A stretch of 64,000 nucleotides of DNA from Peribacillus frigoritolerans. Lineage in GTDB: Bacteria; Bacillota; Bacilli; Bacillales; DSM-1321. Shown piece by piece: positions 38,701 to 48,254 of this stretch (position 1 is the first letter of the stretch; every line of letters begins with the position of its first letter). The translations under genes and the position numbers were made by a program. The notes beneath the pieces are model-generated. The model searched no databases, was not told the origin of the DNA, and was given only the letters and a program-made list of their open reading frames with translations. The stretch is from NCBI RefSeq assembly GCF_040250305.1, contig NZ_CP158190.1:4930001-4994000 (forward strand), read 5' to 3'.

Positions 38701-40167
38701 ATGGATTACGCATTAATAATTTCGATCAGCATTTACATGGCTGGCATGCTTCTCATCGGTTACTTCGCTTACAAAAGGACTTCCAATTTAAATGATTATA
38801 TGCTGGGCGACCGGGGTCTTGGACCTGCTGTCACTGCATTAAGCGCCGGTGCCGCGGATATGAGCGGTTGGCTTTTAATGGGTATGCCTGGTGCCATGTT
38901 CGCAACAGGACTAAGTTCAATCTGGATTGTAATCGGTCTCACAATAGGAGCCTATATGAACTGGCTGTATGTTGCACCTAGATTGAGAACCTATACGGAA
39001 GTCGCCAATAACTCGATTACGATCCCCGCTTTCCTGGAAAATCGTTTTGGCGAGGGCTCACAGATCTTAAGGCTCATTTCGGCTTTGGTTATCCTCGTAT
39101 TCTTTACCTTTTACGTTTCTTCCGGAATGGTATCCGGCGGAGTCTTATTCCAAAGTACATTCGGCCTTGATTACCATACAGGCCTATGGATCTTAACAGG
39201 CGTCACCGTTGCCTATACTTTATTTGGTGGATTCCTGGCAGTAAGCTGGACAGACTTTGTTCAAGGGATCATCATGGTTGTCGCCTTGGTTCTTGTACCG
39301 ATAGTCACCCTTTTCCATGTTGGCGGTTTCGGTCCTGCGATTGACACGCCACGTTCCATTGATCCAGCCCTATTGAATATTTTCACGGGGACGAGCTTTT
39401 TAGGAATCATCTCATTATTTGCTTGGGGACTGGGTTACTTCGGACAGCCGCATATCATTGTCCGCTTTATGGCGATCAGTTCTATTAAAGAGATCAAGAA
39501 AGCCCGTACTATCGGGATGGGTTGGATGATTTTCTCCAGTATCGGTGCCATGCTGACTGGATTCATCGGTATTACGTATTTCCATCAGAACAACCTGAAG
39601 TTAGATGATCCTGAAACGATTTTTATAGAGTTAGGGGAAATACTATTCCACCCGCTTATCACTGGTTTCTTGATTTCCGCAATACTGGCAGCCATCATGA
39701 GCACGATTTCTTCGCAGCTTTTGGTTACGGCCAGCTCTTTAACGGAGGATATGTACAAAACTTTCTTCCGTCGTTCCGCTTCAGATAAAGAGCTTGTTTT
39801 CCTGGGCAGACTTTCCGTACTGACCATATCCGTCATAGCGCTCATTCTCTCTTGGGAACAGAATGACACGATCCTTGGACTTGTCGGCTATGCATGGGCT
39901 GGATTCGGATCTTCATTCGGTCCATTGGTTATACTGAGCCTCTGCTGGAAACGAATGACAAGATGGGGCGCTTTAGCCGGGATGATCGTTGGTGCCGGGA
40001 CTGTAATTTTCTGGTCGATGGCAGGATTATCCGATACGCTTTATGAAATGATTCCTGGTTTTGGTGCAAGCTTGATTGCCATCATCCTGGTCAGTCTTCT
40101 AACAGCGAAACCATCAAAAGAAGTAGAAGCGACATTCGAAGAATTCGAAAAAACTTTAAAACAATAA
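38701..40167 (+). CDS. putP: sodium/proline symporter PutP
   Basis: 488-aa SSS-family transporter with 13 predicted segments. Sodium/proline motifs near the N-terminus (LSAGAADMSGWLLMGMPGA), GYFGQPHIIVRFMA and AAIMSTISSQLLV are conserved. Supplies proline for putB/putC. Start ATG 38701 behind GAAGGGAG. Terminator downstream. Confidence 0.95.
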   Translation: MDYALIISISIYMAGMLLIGYFAYKRTSNLNDYMLGDRGLGPAVTALSAGAADMSGWLLMGMPGAMFATGLSSIWIVIGLTIGAYMNWLYVAPRLRTYTEVANNSITIPAFLENRFGEGSQILRLISALVILVFFTFYVSSGMVSGGVLFQSTFGLDYHTGLWILTGVTVAYTLFGGFLAVSWTDFVQGIIMVVALVLVPIVTLFHVGGFGPAIDTPRSIDPALLNIFTGTSFLGIISLFAWGLGYFGQPHIIVRFMAISSIKEIKKARTIGMGWMIFSSIGAMLTGFIGITYFHQNNLKLDDPETIFIELGEILFHPLITGFLISAILAAIMSTISSQLLVTASSLTEDMYKTFFRRSASDKELVFLGRLSVLTISVIALILSWEQNDTILGLVGYAWAGFGSSFGPLVILSLCWKRMTRWGALAGMIVGAGTVIFWSMAGLSDTLYEMIPGFGASLIAIILVSLLTAKPSKEVEATFEEFEKTLKQ

Positions 40168-40179
40168 TAAAACCCCTAA

Positions 40180-40217
40180 AAGGAACGGTATTTATTCATA
40201 TACCGTTCCTTCTTTGT
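40180..40217 (+). terminator. intrinsic terminator of the put operon
   Basis: 12-bp stem AAGGAACGGTAT / ATACCGTTCCTT with T-rich tail. Confidence 0.88.
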
Positions 40218-40300
40218 TCTTGCCCCTATACACATCATTAGTTTAAAAGTATTATTAAACTAAGTTGTCATACACTTCAAAAAACTACAGGGGGCCATAT

Positions 40301-41521
40301 ATGTCATTAGAAAAAATTCTGACTCTCACAAACATCAACGATATAACGGATATGGTCAGCACTTATTTAAAAAAACCAGTCGTCATCGAAAATGACCAAT
40401 TTTTATTGCTGGCATATAGTTCTTATTATATCGAACACTTCGACCAAGCCAATCGGCAAACCATCTTCACAAAGCATTGGCCGATTCCAATTCTGGAAAA
40501 ATTCATGGATGAGGGCATTGTCGAACAGCTTAAAACAGTGGAGCATCCATTTAGGGTGAAACAAATCGAGGAAATAGGATTAAATCAAAGGGTCGTTGTG
40601 AGCGCCGTTCACAAAGGACAGGTCTTCGGCTTCATTTGGGTCCAAGAAACGGAAATGATGACTGATTCCGATCTGGAATTTTTACATGAAGTTTCCCATC
40701 ATATCGGCAAGCTCCTTTATCAGAAAAAACAGATAAACATGAAAAAAGATGAAGAAAAAAATGAGTTTTATCAAAAGGTCATTGACGAAGTCTATCAAAC
40801 GGAAAACCAAATAAAATGGGAAGCCGCCAATATGAGTCTTCTCATTCCGGAAACTTTCCTTGTCAATGTCTTTACCATCGCTCAATCCGATGCGGAACAT
40901 TTCGATGAATTAGCGGATACAGTCAGTCTGTTCGCCAATGCGTTGAATCATTTTACCCATGTATTCACAAACCAATTGAAGATCATCGTTCTGATTGGCA
41001 GCAATGGAAAAGGGAAAGACCTGCTTACCGATAGCGCCAATGATTTAACGAACACCGTTCTTTCCCAATTCACCGACAAAAAGGTATTCCCGGGAATCGG
41101 AAATGAGTACTCTTCGATTCTTCAATTAAGAAAATCCTATCTCGAAGCCCTGGAAGTGATCAACTCAGCCAAGTTCATCGGTGAACCTGAGCAGCTTCCC
41201 TTCCAATATAGCAAGCTTGGGATTTTCCGTTACCTCGAAATGATCTCCAACCATCATACTAAAAAGAAATATATCAATACGGATTTAGAGATTCTTCAAA
41301 AGAAGGACCTGGAAAGCCAAACCAAACTCCTTCAAACACTGGAAATATATCTATTGAACAATTGCCGGATCAAACCGACATCGGAACAGCTATACATTCA
41401 TACCAACACATTGAAATATAGATTGAATCAAATAACCGATCTCACCTCAATCGATTTTGATGACTTTCATTCGAGAATGCAACTATACATCGATTTACAG
41501 CTTATAAAGCAGAGATCTTAA
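40301..41521 (+). CDS. putR: PucR-type transcriptional activator PutR-like
   Basis: 406-aa protein with the layout of B. subtilis PutR (411 aa): a ligand-sensing region (about residues 1-140) and a C-terminal PucR helix-turn-helix ending LNNCRIKPTSEQLYIHTNTL then KYRLNQITDLTSIDF. It should activate the put genes when proline is present. ATG at 40301 with AGGGGG; the frame open from 40265 has no better start. Its position downstream of putP instead of upstream is a rearrangement relative to B. subtilis. Confidence 0.82.
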   Translation: MSLEKILTLTNINDITDMVSTYLKKPVVIENDQFLLLAYSSYYIEHFDQANRQTIFTKHWPIPILEKFMDEGIVEQLKTVEHPFRVKQIEEIGLNQRVVVSAVHKGQVFGFIWVQETEMMTDSDLEFLHEVSHHIGKLLYQKKQINMKKDEEKNEFYQKVIDEVYQTENQIKWEAANMSLLIPETFLVNVFTIAQSDAEHFDELADTVSLFANALNHFTHVFTNQLKIIVLIGSNGKGKDLLTDSANDLTNTVLSQFTDKKVFPGIGNEYSSILQLRKSYLEALEVINSAKFIGEPEQLPFQYSKLGIFRYLEMISNHHTKKKYINTDLEILQKKDLESQTKLLQTLEIYLLNNCRIKPTSEQLYIHTNTLKYRLNQITDLTSIDFDDFHSRMQLYIDLQLIKQRS

Positions 41522-41560
41522 AGAACGCCCCGTTTTTGAGTTCGGGTGATTCAATAAGCG

Positions 41561-41606
41561 AAGGAGAGAAGAAACGCGGCTAGGTCTGCCAGTTTTTTCT
41601 CTCCTT
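41561..41606 (+). terminator. hairpin downstream of putR
   Basis: 10-bp perfect arms AAGGAGAGAA / TTCTCTCCTT extended by GAAAC / GTTTT; probable terminator though the loop is large. Confidence 0.55.
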
Positions 41607-41708
41607 ATACATTGTTGTACTTCTTTAACGCTTTTACCATATCAAGTTTTAGGTTTTTATATAATCTTATGGAAAGATCCATTTATTAAGTTTAGTAGAA
41701 ATCGGTTC

Positions 41709-42128
41709 CTATTTATACAAGTTTCCTTCCAAAAGATCTTTTAAAGTGGTATTATCCAGCAATTCTGCCACTTGATCTCTAATCAGTGCCCAAAGAGGTT
41801 TCAATAAACAGTTATTATCTTCAAGGGGACAATATTCATATGCTGTAATGCTTACACAACTCATAGGGGCAAGCGGTCCTTCTAAGTCCCGAATTACATT
41901 TCCAATGATAATCTTATTGGGCAATTCCTTTAAAGTATACCCTCCGCGGACTCCCCTTTTACTTTTAACATAACCGTGACTTTTCAAATGCAATAGAATT
42001 TGTTCCAGATATTGAGGAGACACTAATGTCTCATTCGCAATATCTTTAATCTGCATGAGTTCTTCTTCGCTCTTTGCTAAAGCTATTAAAGCTCTTAATG
42101 CATATTCCCCCTTACTTGAAATCTTCAT
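41709..42128 (-). CDS. Rrf2-family regulator with three-cysteine motif
   Basis: 139-aa DNA-binding protein. The winged helix (MKISSKGEYALRALIALA to RGVRGGYTL) is typical Rrf2, followed by Cys91, Cys100 and Cys107, spaced as in regulators that bind an iron-sulfur cluster (IscR/NsrR). It may thus sense NO, redox or Fe-S status (inference). ATG at 42128 with GGGAGTG. Divergent from the dioxygenase/hydroxylase genes, so it is probably their regulator. Local DNA is AT-rich. Confidence 0.85.
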   Translation of the reverse strand: MKISSKGEYALRALIALAKSEEELMQIKDIANETLVSPQYLEQILLHLKSHGYVKSKRGVRGGYTLKELPNKIIIGNVIRDLEGPLAPMSCVSITAYEYCPLEDNNCLLKPLWALIRDQVAELLDNTTLKDLLEGNLYK

Positions 42129-42436
42129 ATGATGATCACTCCCAGCCAATACCCTTTATATCAGGCTATTTAATGATTGACGATTATATACGTGGAAATT
42201 TGTGTCCATTTCATTATTGGGAATGCACATTTAAATAATTTATTCATACTATATTTCAGAAAGTCGACAAATTTAATCATGTTACTTTGGAATCAAGTTA
42301 ATCATTAAAAAGAAAGGAGCCGAAAAGATTTCAGATTAATTTAACTATTAACCCCCTCAAAAAAAGGGGACAAGTCAAGCTTCCTGACATTGAAAAAAAA
42401 ATGAACGCTATCTTATTTGTAAGGAGCCGAGAAAGA
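42129..42436. other. 308-bp divergent control region
   Basis: Between the Rrf2 gene and the cupin gene. Contains a direct repeat TTAATCAT at 42273-42280 and 42298-42305 (25-bp period) around GTTACTTTGGAATCAAG, a possible Rrf2 operator, and a small hairpin CCCCCTC...GGGG near 42353-42372. No other gene seen. Confidence 0.5.
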
Positions 42437-42907
42437 ATGGGTTTTTTAGAGACTATCAAAAGCACTTTCGATAACTTACCCTCATATAATGAGGTTAAAT
42501 TAGTACAAGCTGTACAATCTTTAAATCTAACATTTAATGAAGTTTCTAAGTATGTTACTGAACCGAAGGATTTAGAATACGGAAGAAATGTTATTTACAG
42601 TTCCGAAAATGTCGAAGTAATTGTTATTCATTTACCTAGTATGGCCAAAACTTTTATCCATGATCATGGATTGTCTATTGGATGCATTTTTGTAGTGGCT
42701 GGAGATTTTCTAAACGTATTATATAAGTTAGAAGACAAAGAATCTTATCCTATTTATGATCGAATCGAGGAGTTTTCCCAAAATGAGATCCTCCTTGTTA
42801 AAGAAGATACCATCCATATGATGTATAATCCCACCACTTCACCTGTTATTACATTTCATATATACACTCCACCATTAAAAGGCGGAACAACTTATCCTTC
42901 CTCATGA
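42437..42907 (+). CDS. cysteine dioxygenase-like cupin
   Basis: 156-aa cupin of the cysteine dioxygenase family. Iron ligands His75, His77 (FIHDHGLSIGC) and His127 (EDTIHMMYN), Arg50, and Tyr143 in FHIYTPPLKG match the CDO active site. It would oxidise cysteine to cysteine sulfinate, or a related thiol. ATG at 42437 has AAGGAG 10 nt upstream; an ATG 12 codons earlier lacks one. Followed by the HpaB-like gene after 108 bp. Confidence 0.82.
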   Translation: MGFLETIKSTFDNLPSYNEVKLVQAVQSLNLTFNEVSKYVTEPKDLEYGRNVIYSSENVEVIVIHLPSMAKTFIHDHGLSIGCIFVVAGDFLNVLYKLEDKESYPIYDRIEEFSQNEILLVKEDTIHMMYNPTTSPVITFHIYTPPLKGGTTYPSS

Positions 42908-43015
42908 ACAATCCCCAGATTCATTTTCACTCAAATATATGAGCAATAATCTAATAGATATAGGAATGTCATTTTTACAGCCAAAAAAATTCCCATAGTT
43001 TCACAGGAGGATGCT

Positions 43016-44452
43016 ATGAATTCGCAAAGCAATCAATTTATTCAAAGCTTGCAAGACGGAAGAAGTGTTTGGTTAAATGGAACAAAAATTGATGTCACAA
43101 CCGATGAGAACTTCATTGGTACATTAACTACGATTTCCGATTTATTTAATATGATTGATGATCCGCAAAAGAGAAACTTGGTAAGCTATCCTAGCCCCAA
43201 AACGAAAAAGTTCGTCCATTCAGCCTTTTTAGTTCCACACTCTTATGATGATTTACTGCAGAGGAGGATAGCTTTTGAAACTTGGAGCCAAACAACTGAT
43301 GGTGTGATGAGCCGTTTATCAGACTATGCAAGATCAAGATTAACAGGATGGTATGCATCGCGAGAGGACTATAAAAAGTTTGATGCACACTTTTCCCATA
43401 AAATTAAAGCTTATTATGAAGAAGCAAGAGATAAGAATCTTTTTTTAAGTGTTGTCCAACGAGATCCTCAAATTAATCGTGCCGATCAATGTTTCAAAGA
43501 TATAAATGATCTAGGATTATTAAGAATTACAAAAAAGACGAGTGATGGTGTTTTCTTAAGTGGAGCCAAAATGATTGGTACTGCAGCACCATATTCGAAT
43601 GATATAATCGTTTATCCCCTCGCAAATCTGAAAGAAGAACAAAAATCCATAGCTCATATGCTTATTGTTGCGGCCAACTCTCCCGGATTGCATATGGTTT
43701 GCCGGGAATCCTTTGCTGCAAATCAAATCAAAACAGCAGATTCGCCTCTAAGTTCAAGGTACGACGAGATGGATGCTTTATTAATTTTTGATGATGTATT
43801 CGTCCCATGGGAACGTGTATTACTGTACGACAACCCAGATGCTTTGTTACAAATCAAATTAAATCCCGCATCAAATGGCTTAGCATATCATCAAGCAATT
43901 GTTCGATTATTAACAAAGCTGGAATTCGTTGCGGCTATAGCTTGCGAAATTGCTGAAGCAATAGGGGCCGATGTTTATCTGCATGTTCAAGAAAAAATAG
44001 GAGAACTACTCATCCAAGTCGAGACGATCAGAGCTTTATTGATAGCTTCAGAAAGGGAAGGAAAGCTTGATCAATATCAAACGTTCATCCCAAATTTTAC
44101 GTATATTGAAACAGCCAGAAACCTTGGGACCAAATATTATCCCCGTGCCATAGAGATCTTACAACTCATAGGAGCAGGAGGATTCATTCAAATTCCCTCA
44201 AGTGTCCAGGATTTTCAAAGTCCCTTATCAGATTTGCTGACAAAATATTATAAAGGAGCGAATCTGGAAGCAGAAAAGAGAACAAAACTATTTAAATTAG
44301 CGTGGGATCTTGTGGGGAGCCCTTTAGGGTCGAGGCATGAATTATATGAACGTTTTTACGCAGGAGATCCAATACGTAATATAGCTAATCAGTATAATAA
44401 TTATGATAAAAAAAGATTTAAATATATGTTAGAAAAGTATTTAAATGATTAA
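43016..44452 (+). CDS. 4-hydroxyphenylacetate 3-hydroxylase (HpaB)-family oxygenase
   Basis: 478-aa flavin-dependent acyl-CoA dehydrogenase-fold protein of the HpaB/PvcC/YoaI group. Seen: DGVMSRLSDYARSRLTGWYA, LIFDDVFVPWERVLLYD and IGAGGFIQIPSS. Such enzymes hydroxylate phenols with reduced FAD supplied by a separate reductase; no reductase (HpaC) gene is adjacent. Pairing with a cysteine dioxygenase-like cupin is unusual. AT-rich codon use unlike the neighbours, which suggests transfer. Confidence 0.83.
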   Translation: MNSQSNQFIQSLQDGRSVWLNGTKIDVTTDENFIGTLTTISDLFNMIDDPQKRNLVSYPSPKTKKFVHSAFLVPHSYDDLLQRRIAFETWSQTTDGVMSRLSDYARSRLTGWYASREDYKKFDAHFSHKIKAYYEEARDKNLFLSVVQRDPQINRADQCFKDINDLGLLRITKKTSDGVFLSGAKMIGTAAPYSNDIIVYPLANLKEEQKSIAHMLIVAANSPGLHMVCRESFAANQIKTADSPLSSRYDEMDALLIFDDVFVPWERVLLYDNPDALLQIKLNPASNGLAYHQAIVRLLTKLEFVAAIACEIAEAIGADVYLHVQEKIGELLIQVETIRALLIASEREGKLDQYQTFIPNFTYIETARNLGTKYYPRAIEILQLIGAGGFIQIPSSVQDFQSPLSDLLTKYYKGANLEAEKRTKLFKLAWDLVGSPLGSRHELYERFYAGDPIRNIANQYNNYDKKRFKYMLEKYLND

Positions 44453-44510
44453 TAGATTTGCTGGCAAAAAACATCGCTTGAATCTTGGCGAAATCGGTAA
44501 ATGTATTTGG

Positions 44511-44543
44511 AAAAGCTTGTTTAATAGTAGACAAGCTTTTTAT
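44511..44543. terminator. bidirectional terminator
   Basis: Stem AAAAGCTTGT / ACAAGCTTTT with a 10-nt loop; ends the HpaB-like gene (+) and the CdaR remnant (-). Confidence 0.8.
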
Positions 44544-44660
44544 TCATTCACCCTTTAAGTAAACAGCAAGAACCATTCCGTCTTTATCCGTAATAAGCAC
44601 ATCATGGCCGATTACTTCACTGGTTATATTCACAATTTCTTGGGCTAATTTAGCTAACAT
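44544..44660 (-). pseudogene. N-terminal remnant of a CdaR-like sugar-diacid regulator
   Basis: 38 codons starting MLAKLAQEIVNITSEVIGHD and continuing VLITDKDGMVLAVYLKGE, then stop. This is the start of the diacid-recognition domain of CdaR-type regulators (about 370 aa when complete). The ribosome-binding site AGGGGGATG is intact, so a short peptide may still be made. The rest of the gene is missing. Confidence 0.6.
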
Positions 44661-44689
44661 ATCATCCCCCTGGTTATCGCAAAACTATA

Positions 44690-44724
44690 AAAAACCAGCT
44701 CGCAAATAACTTGAACTGGCTTTT
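44690..44724 (-). terminator. intrinsic terminator of alsT
   Basis: Minus-strand stem AAGCCAGTTC / GAGCTGGTT with one mismatch followed by TTTT. Confidence 0.7.
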
Positions 44725-44757
44725 CATGTATCTTCTTATATTAATTCAAGAGCATTT

Positions 44758-46212
44758 TCAAGAAACATTTTCTTTGTCGCCGGTGTATTCACGCTCCCAA
44801 AAATCGGCGTTTTTTATGCCTAAAGCTTTTGGATTGAAAACCGGATCGACCCCTGCTTTCTTTTGCTTTTCGTAATCCTTTAACGTAATGAGCGCCGGTT
44901 TAGCAAGAATTAAAATGGCAATGACATTGAGCCATACCATAATCCCTAGTCCAGCATCACCTAATGCCCAAGCCAGCTCTGCCGTCCGCACGGATCCGTA
45001 AAAACTGGCCGCCAGGATGATGAGCTTCAAGGCGAACATAGCCGTTTTACCATTCCGGTTGCGCATTAAATAGGCGATATTGGTTTCAGCGATATAATAG
45101 TAGGCCATGATCGTCGTAAAGGCGAAGAAGAAAAGGGCGATTGCAACAAAGCCAGCACCAAAACCTGGGATTACGCTATCGATTGCCGCTTGTGTATACC
45201 CTGGACCAGGTGTTACATCTCCCAAATTATTGACGATATATGAACCATTTTCCGCTTGTGTATTATACATGCCTGTAAATAAAATCATGAAGGCCGTAGC
45301 GGAACAAACGAACAATGTGTCGATATAAACCGAGAATGCTTGAACAAGACCCTGCTTTGCCGGATGTGATACTTCAGCCGCAGCCGCCGGATGAGCTCCT
45401 GTCCCTTGGCCGGCCTCATTCGAATAAACGCCGCGTTTCACTCCCCAAGCTATCGCCATGCCAATGATCCCCCCAAATGCGGAATCCAACCCGAAGGCAC
45501 TTCTGAATATCAAAGAGATGACTCCTGGTAATTCTGTGATATTCATTAGAACGATGACAACAGATAGCAATATATAACCAAGGGCCATGAAAGGCACGAT
45601 TAAGGTTGCAGCATTAGCTATCCGCTTTACACCGCCGAATATAATGAAGCCAAGTAAAAGGACGATGGCCAAACCAGTGAATACCGGTTTGATGCCGAAT
45701 GCATTTTCCACCCCGGCAGCAATCGAATTGGATTGAACACCTGGCATAAGGATGGCCATGGCTATCAGGGCTGCAAATGCAAAAAGGACAGCAAACCACT
45801 TCCACCCTATCCCCTTTTCAATATAATAAGCAGGACCTCCCCGATATTGTCCATCTTGTTTGACTTTATAAATTTGAGCTAAAGTGGATTCCACAAATGC
45901 ACTGGCCGCTCCTATGAAGGCTATGGCCCACATCCAGAAAACGGCACCGGGACCGCCAAAGGCGATAGCCGTGGCCACTCCTGCAATGTTACCTGTACCG
46001 ACCCGACCTGAAAGGGCTATGGATAAAGCCTGGAATGAGGAAACCCCCGCTTCCGAACTTTTTCCTTGGAACATCAAGAGGACCATTTCCTTAATATGCC
46101 TCACTTGCAGAAAACGGGTTAAAATCGAGAATAATAAACCTACTCCCAATAAAATATAAATAACTGGTGAACTCCATAAAACTCCATTTAAAGCCGTAAT
46201 AAATTCAGACAA
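44758..46212 (-). CDS. sodium:alanine symporter (AGCS family, AlsT/DagA)
   Basis: 484-aa transporter with about ten to eleven segments. AGCS signatures GRVGTGNIAGVATAI, GAASAFVESTLAQIYK, and RGVYSNEAGQGTGAHPAAAAE are intact. Imports alanine or glycine with sodium; in B. subtilis AlsT is linked to glutamine. GGGGAGC ribosome-binding site before the ATG. Confidence 0.92.
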   Translation of the reverse strand: MSEFITALNGVLWSSPVIYILLGVGLLFSILTRFLQVRHIKEMVLLMFQGKSSEAGVSSFQALSIALSGRVGTGNIAGVATAIAFGGPGAVFWMWAIAFIGAASAFVESTLAQIYKVKQDGQYRGGPAYYIEKGIGWKWFAVLFAFAALIAMAILMPGVQSNSIAAGVENAFGIKPVFTGLAIVLLLGFIIFGGVKRIANAATLIVPFMALGYILLSVVIVLMNITELPGVISLIFRSAFGLDSAFGGIIGMAIAWGVKRGVYSNEAGQGTGAHPAAAAEVSHPAKQGLVQAFSVYIDTLFVCSATAFMILFTGMYNTQAENGSYIVNNLGDVTPGPGYTQAAIDSVIPGFGAGFVAIALFFFAFTTIMAYYYIAETNIAYLMRNRNGKTAMFALKLIILAASFYGSVRTAELAWALGDAGLGIMVWLNVIAILILAKPALITLKDYEKQKKAGVDPVFNPKALGIKNADFWEREYTGDKENVS

Positions 46213-46364
46213 TCAAGCTCCCCCTTTATAGTTTGAAAATTCTAATTTATCTTTTAATGATTATATTTCATCTTGTTAGATTAAACAATAGTTTTCGCGT
46301 AAGGAAACCTTACATGTTTTTTTATTTTTCCACTTGCAAATACCCCGATAATCACATTCCTAAT

Positions 46365-46394
46365 ACAAAAAAACGCCAGCGATTCCGCCGGCGT
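46365..46394 (-). terminator. intrinsic terminator of glpD
   Basis: Minus-strand stem ACGCCGGCG / CGCTGGCGT (one mismatch) with T-run. Confidence 0.82.
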
Positions 46395-46413
46395 CATGTT
46401 TTTTGCATATAGG

Positions 46414-48066
46414 TCAAGATACTTTAATCGCACCCAATATTTCCTGTTCCAATTGATTCGTTCTCTCTATTTTTGTTGATTCCGTCCATCCAAAATATCC
46501 AGCCATATAATCGATCACTGCATGTTTATGCGTTTGGACTAAATCGATATCGAATAACAGTGTCCCCGTCCTGCGGAAGAAGAAATCCACTGGAGTTGCG
46601 GCCATTTCATGATCCACTGCGTATTTCAGCTGTACGAACAATTTCTTTGGAAGGCCACCGCTCGCTCCTCCGTCTCCTTCGTTTTTGGCGATATCGAATA
46701 ACACAGGTGCGTTGGACCCGTACATGGCCAATATCTCTTTGGAGTCCTTTACAGCGAGTCCTGAGTCAACTCCCATTTGAATATGTTGCTTGATATAATC
46801 GGAGAAGTTGCTTGATCCCCCGACATCCCCTCCGGAAATCGGCATTCCTTTAGTGCTGCTGGCTGGGTAAGTTTTATTGGATTGCTGGGCAAGCTTCCCA
46901 GCCAAAAGGTCGACCGTCGTTTTTGCCATTTTGCGATAACCGGTCAATTTCCCACCCGCAATCGTGATAAGTCCAGAATCGGACTCCCATATTTCATCTT
47001 TCCTTGATATCTCAGAAGGATCTTTCCCTTCTTCAAGAATTAACGGCCTTACCCCAGCCCAGCTAGATTCGATATCATCATTCGTAATGTTCACTTCTGG
47101 AAACATATAATGTATGCACTTTAATAGATAGGCACGGTCTTCGGAAGTAACGGTCGGCACTGCAGGATCACCATCATAAAAAGTATCCGTGGTCCCTACA
47201 TAAGCTTTACCGGCTCTCGGGATGGCAAAAATCATCCGGCCATCAGGCGTATCAAAATAAAGTGCCTGCTTCAACGGGAAGTTCGATTGGTCGATGACCA
47301 CGTGAACACCCTTGGATAGCTTCAGCGTCTTCCCTTGTTTCGATTGGTCCTTCTCACGAATGGAATCCACCCACGGACCTGCTGCATTAATGACTTTGTC
47401 TGCGTATATTTCATAAGCATCACCTGAAAGCAAATCGGCAACTTGGACTCCGTTCACCTTACCGTTTTCATATAACAATTGTTCTACTTTTGTATAATTT
47501 ATCGGTGTTGCACCTTTATCGACAGCCGCCTTCATGACTTCAATCGTAAGACGTGCATCGTCTGTCCGATATTCAACATAGTAGCCTCCGCCCTTCAGTC
47601 CCTCTTTCTTAACGAGAGGCTCCCGTTTTAGTGTTTCATCCGCCGAAAGCATTTTCCTGCGTTCAGATTTTTTAACCCCCGCAAGGAAATCATATACCCT
47701 AAGTCCAATGGAGGTACTGAATTTCCCGAAGGTGCCTCCTTTATGCATCGGTAACAGCATCCATTCCGGCGTGGTCACATGCGGTCCATTCTCATAAACG
47801 ATTTCTCGCTCTTTACCAACCTCAGCAACCATTTTTATTTCAAATTGCTTCAAATACCGCAATCCGCCATGAACAAGTTTTGTCGAGCGGCTAGAAGTAC
47901 CTGCAGCAAAATCCTGCATTTCAACCAAAGCCACTTTCATCCCACGGGTCGTTGCATCCAGGGCGATACCTGCACCGGTAATTCCCCCACCAATGACAAC
48001 CACATCATATTTCTCTTTTTTCAGAGTTTCGACCGTTTCTTTCCGATATATATTTGAAAACCTCAT
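46414..48066 (-). CDS. glpD: aerobic glycerol-3-phosphate dehydrogenase GlpD
   Basis: 550-aa FAD enzyme oxidising glycerol-3-phosphate at the membrane. FAD fingerprint [39 protein letters not shown], and VGTTDT are seen. ATG at 48066 has AAAGGAGG; frame extension to 48162 only translates the 21-bp repeat. Expressed from its own leader with a GlpP-type antiterminator (48255-48322). Confidence 0.95.
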   Translation of the reverse strand: MRFSNIYRKETVETLKKEKYDVVVIGGGITGAGIALDATTRGMKVALVEMQDFAAGTSSRSTKLVHGGLRYLKQFEIKMVAEVGKEREIVYENGPHVTTPEWMLLPMHKGGTFGKFSTSIGLRVYDFLAGVKKSERRKMLSADETLKREPLVKKEGLKGGGYYVEYRTDDARLTIEVMKAAVDKGATPINYTKVEQLLYENGKVNGVQVADLLSGDAYEIYADKVINAAGPWVDSIREKDQSKQGKTLKLSKGVHVVIDQSNFPLKQALYFDTPDGRMIFAIPRAGKAYVGTTDTFYDGDPAVPTVTSEDRAYLLKCIHYMFPEVNITNDDIESSWAGVRPLILEEGKDPSEISRKDEIWESDSGLITIAGGKLTGYRKMAKTTVDLLAGKLAQQSNKTYPASSTKGMPISGGDVGGSSNFSDYIKQHIQMGVDSGLAVKDSKEILAMYGSNAPVLFDIAKNEGDGGASGGLPKKLFVQLKYAVDHEMAATPVDFFFRRTGTLLFDIDLVQTHKHAVIDYMAGYFGWTESTKIERTNQLEQEILGAIKVS

Positions 48067-48121
48067 GACTGACTCCTCCTTTAAGTATTGCATTCTATTG
48101 TTTTTTTGTATGAATTTTGCG

Positions 48122-48184
48122 TTTACTCTTGAATTCACACTGTTTACTCGTGAATTCTGCACTTTTACTCGTGAGTTCGGTCAT
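48122..48184. repeat. 3-unit 21-bp tandem repeat (same family as at 3911)
   Basis: Units at 48122, 48143 and 48164, each 21 bp, core TTTACTCGTGAATT with variable tails; a degenerate half unit precedes. Lies in the glpD leader, between the antiterminator and the ribosome-binding site. Confidence 0.85.
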
Positions 48185-48254
48185 TAATATTAATTGGTTC
48201 ATTTGTTCGCATAGGTTATATAGATATTAATATCCCTAATCTGCCATTAAAAAC

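Larger units (their letters stand above)
44453..44757. other. 305-bp spacer between the HpaB-like gene and alsT
   Basis: Contains the bidirectional hairpin at 44511-44543, the CdaR remnant at 44544-44660 and the alsT terminator at 44690-44724. Confidence 0.7.

Noticed and set aside
41709..44660. Prophage or integrative element explaining the AT-rich module
   Set aside because: No integrase, terminal repeats or tRNA target site were seen; only base composition and gene remnants hint at transfer.
48066..48162. N-terminal extension of GlpD through the 21-bp repeats
   Set aside because: The extension codes only repeat-derived NSRVN units. The true start has an AAAGGAGG site at 48066.
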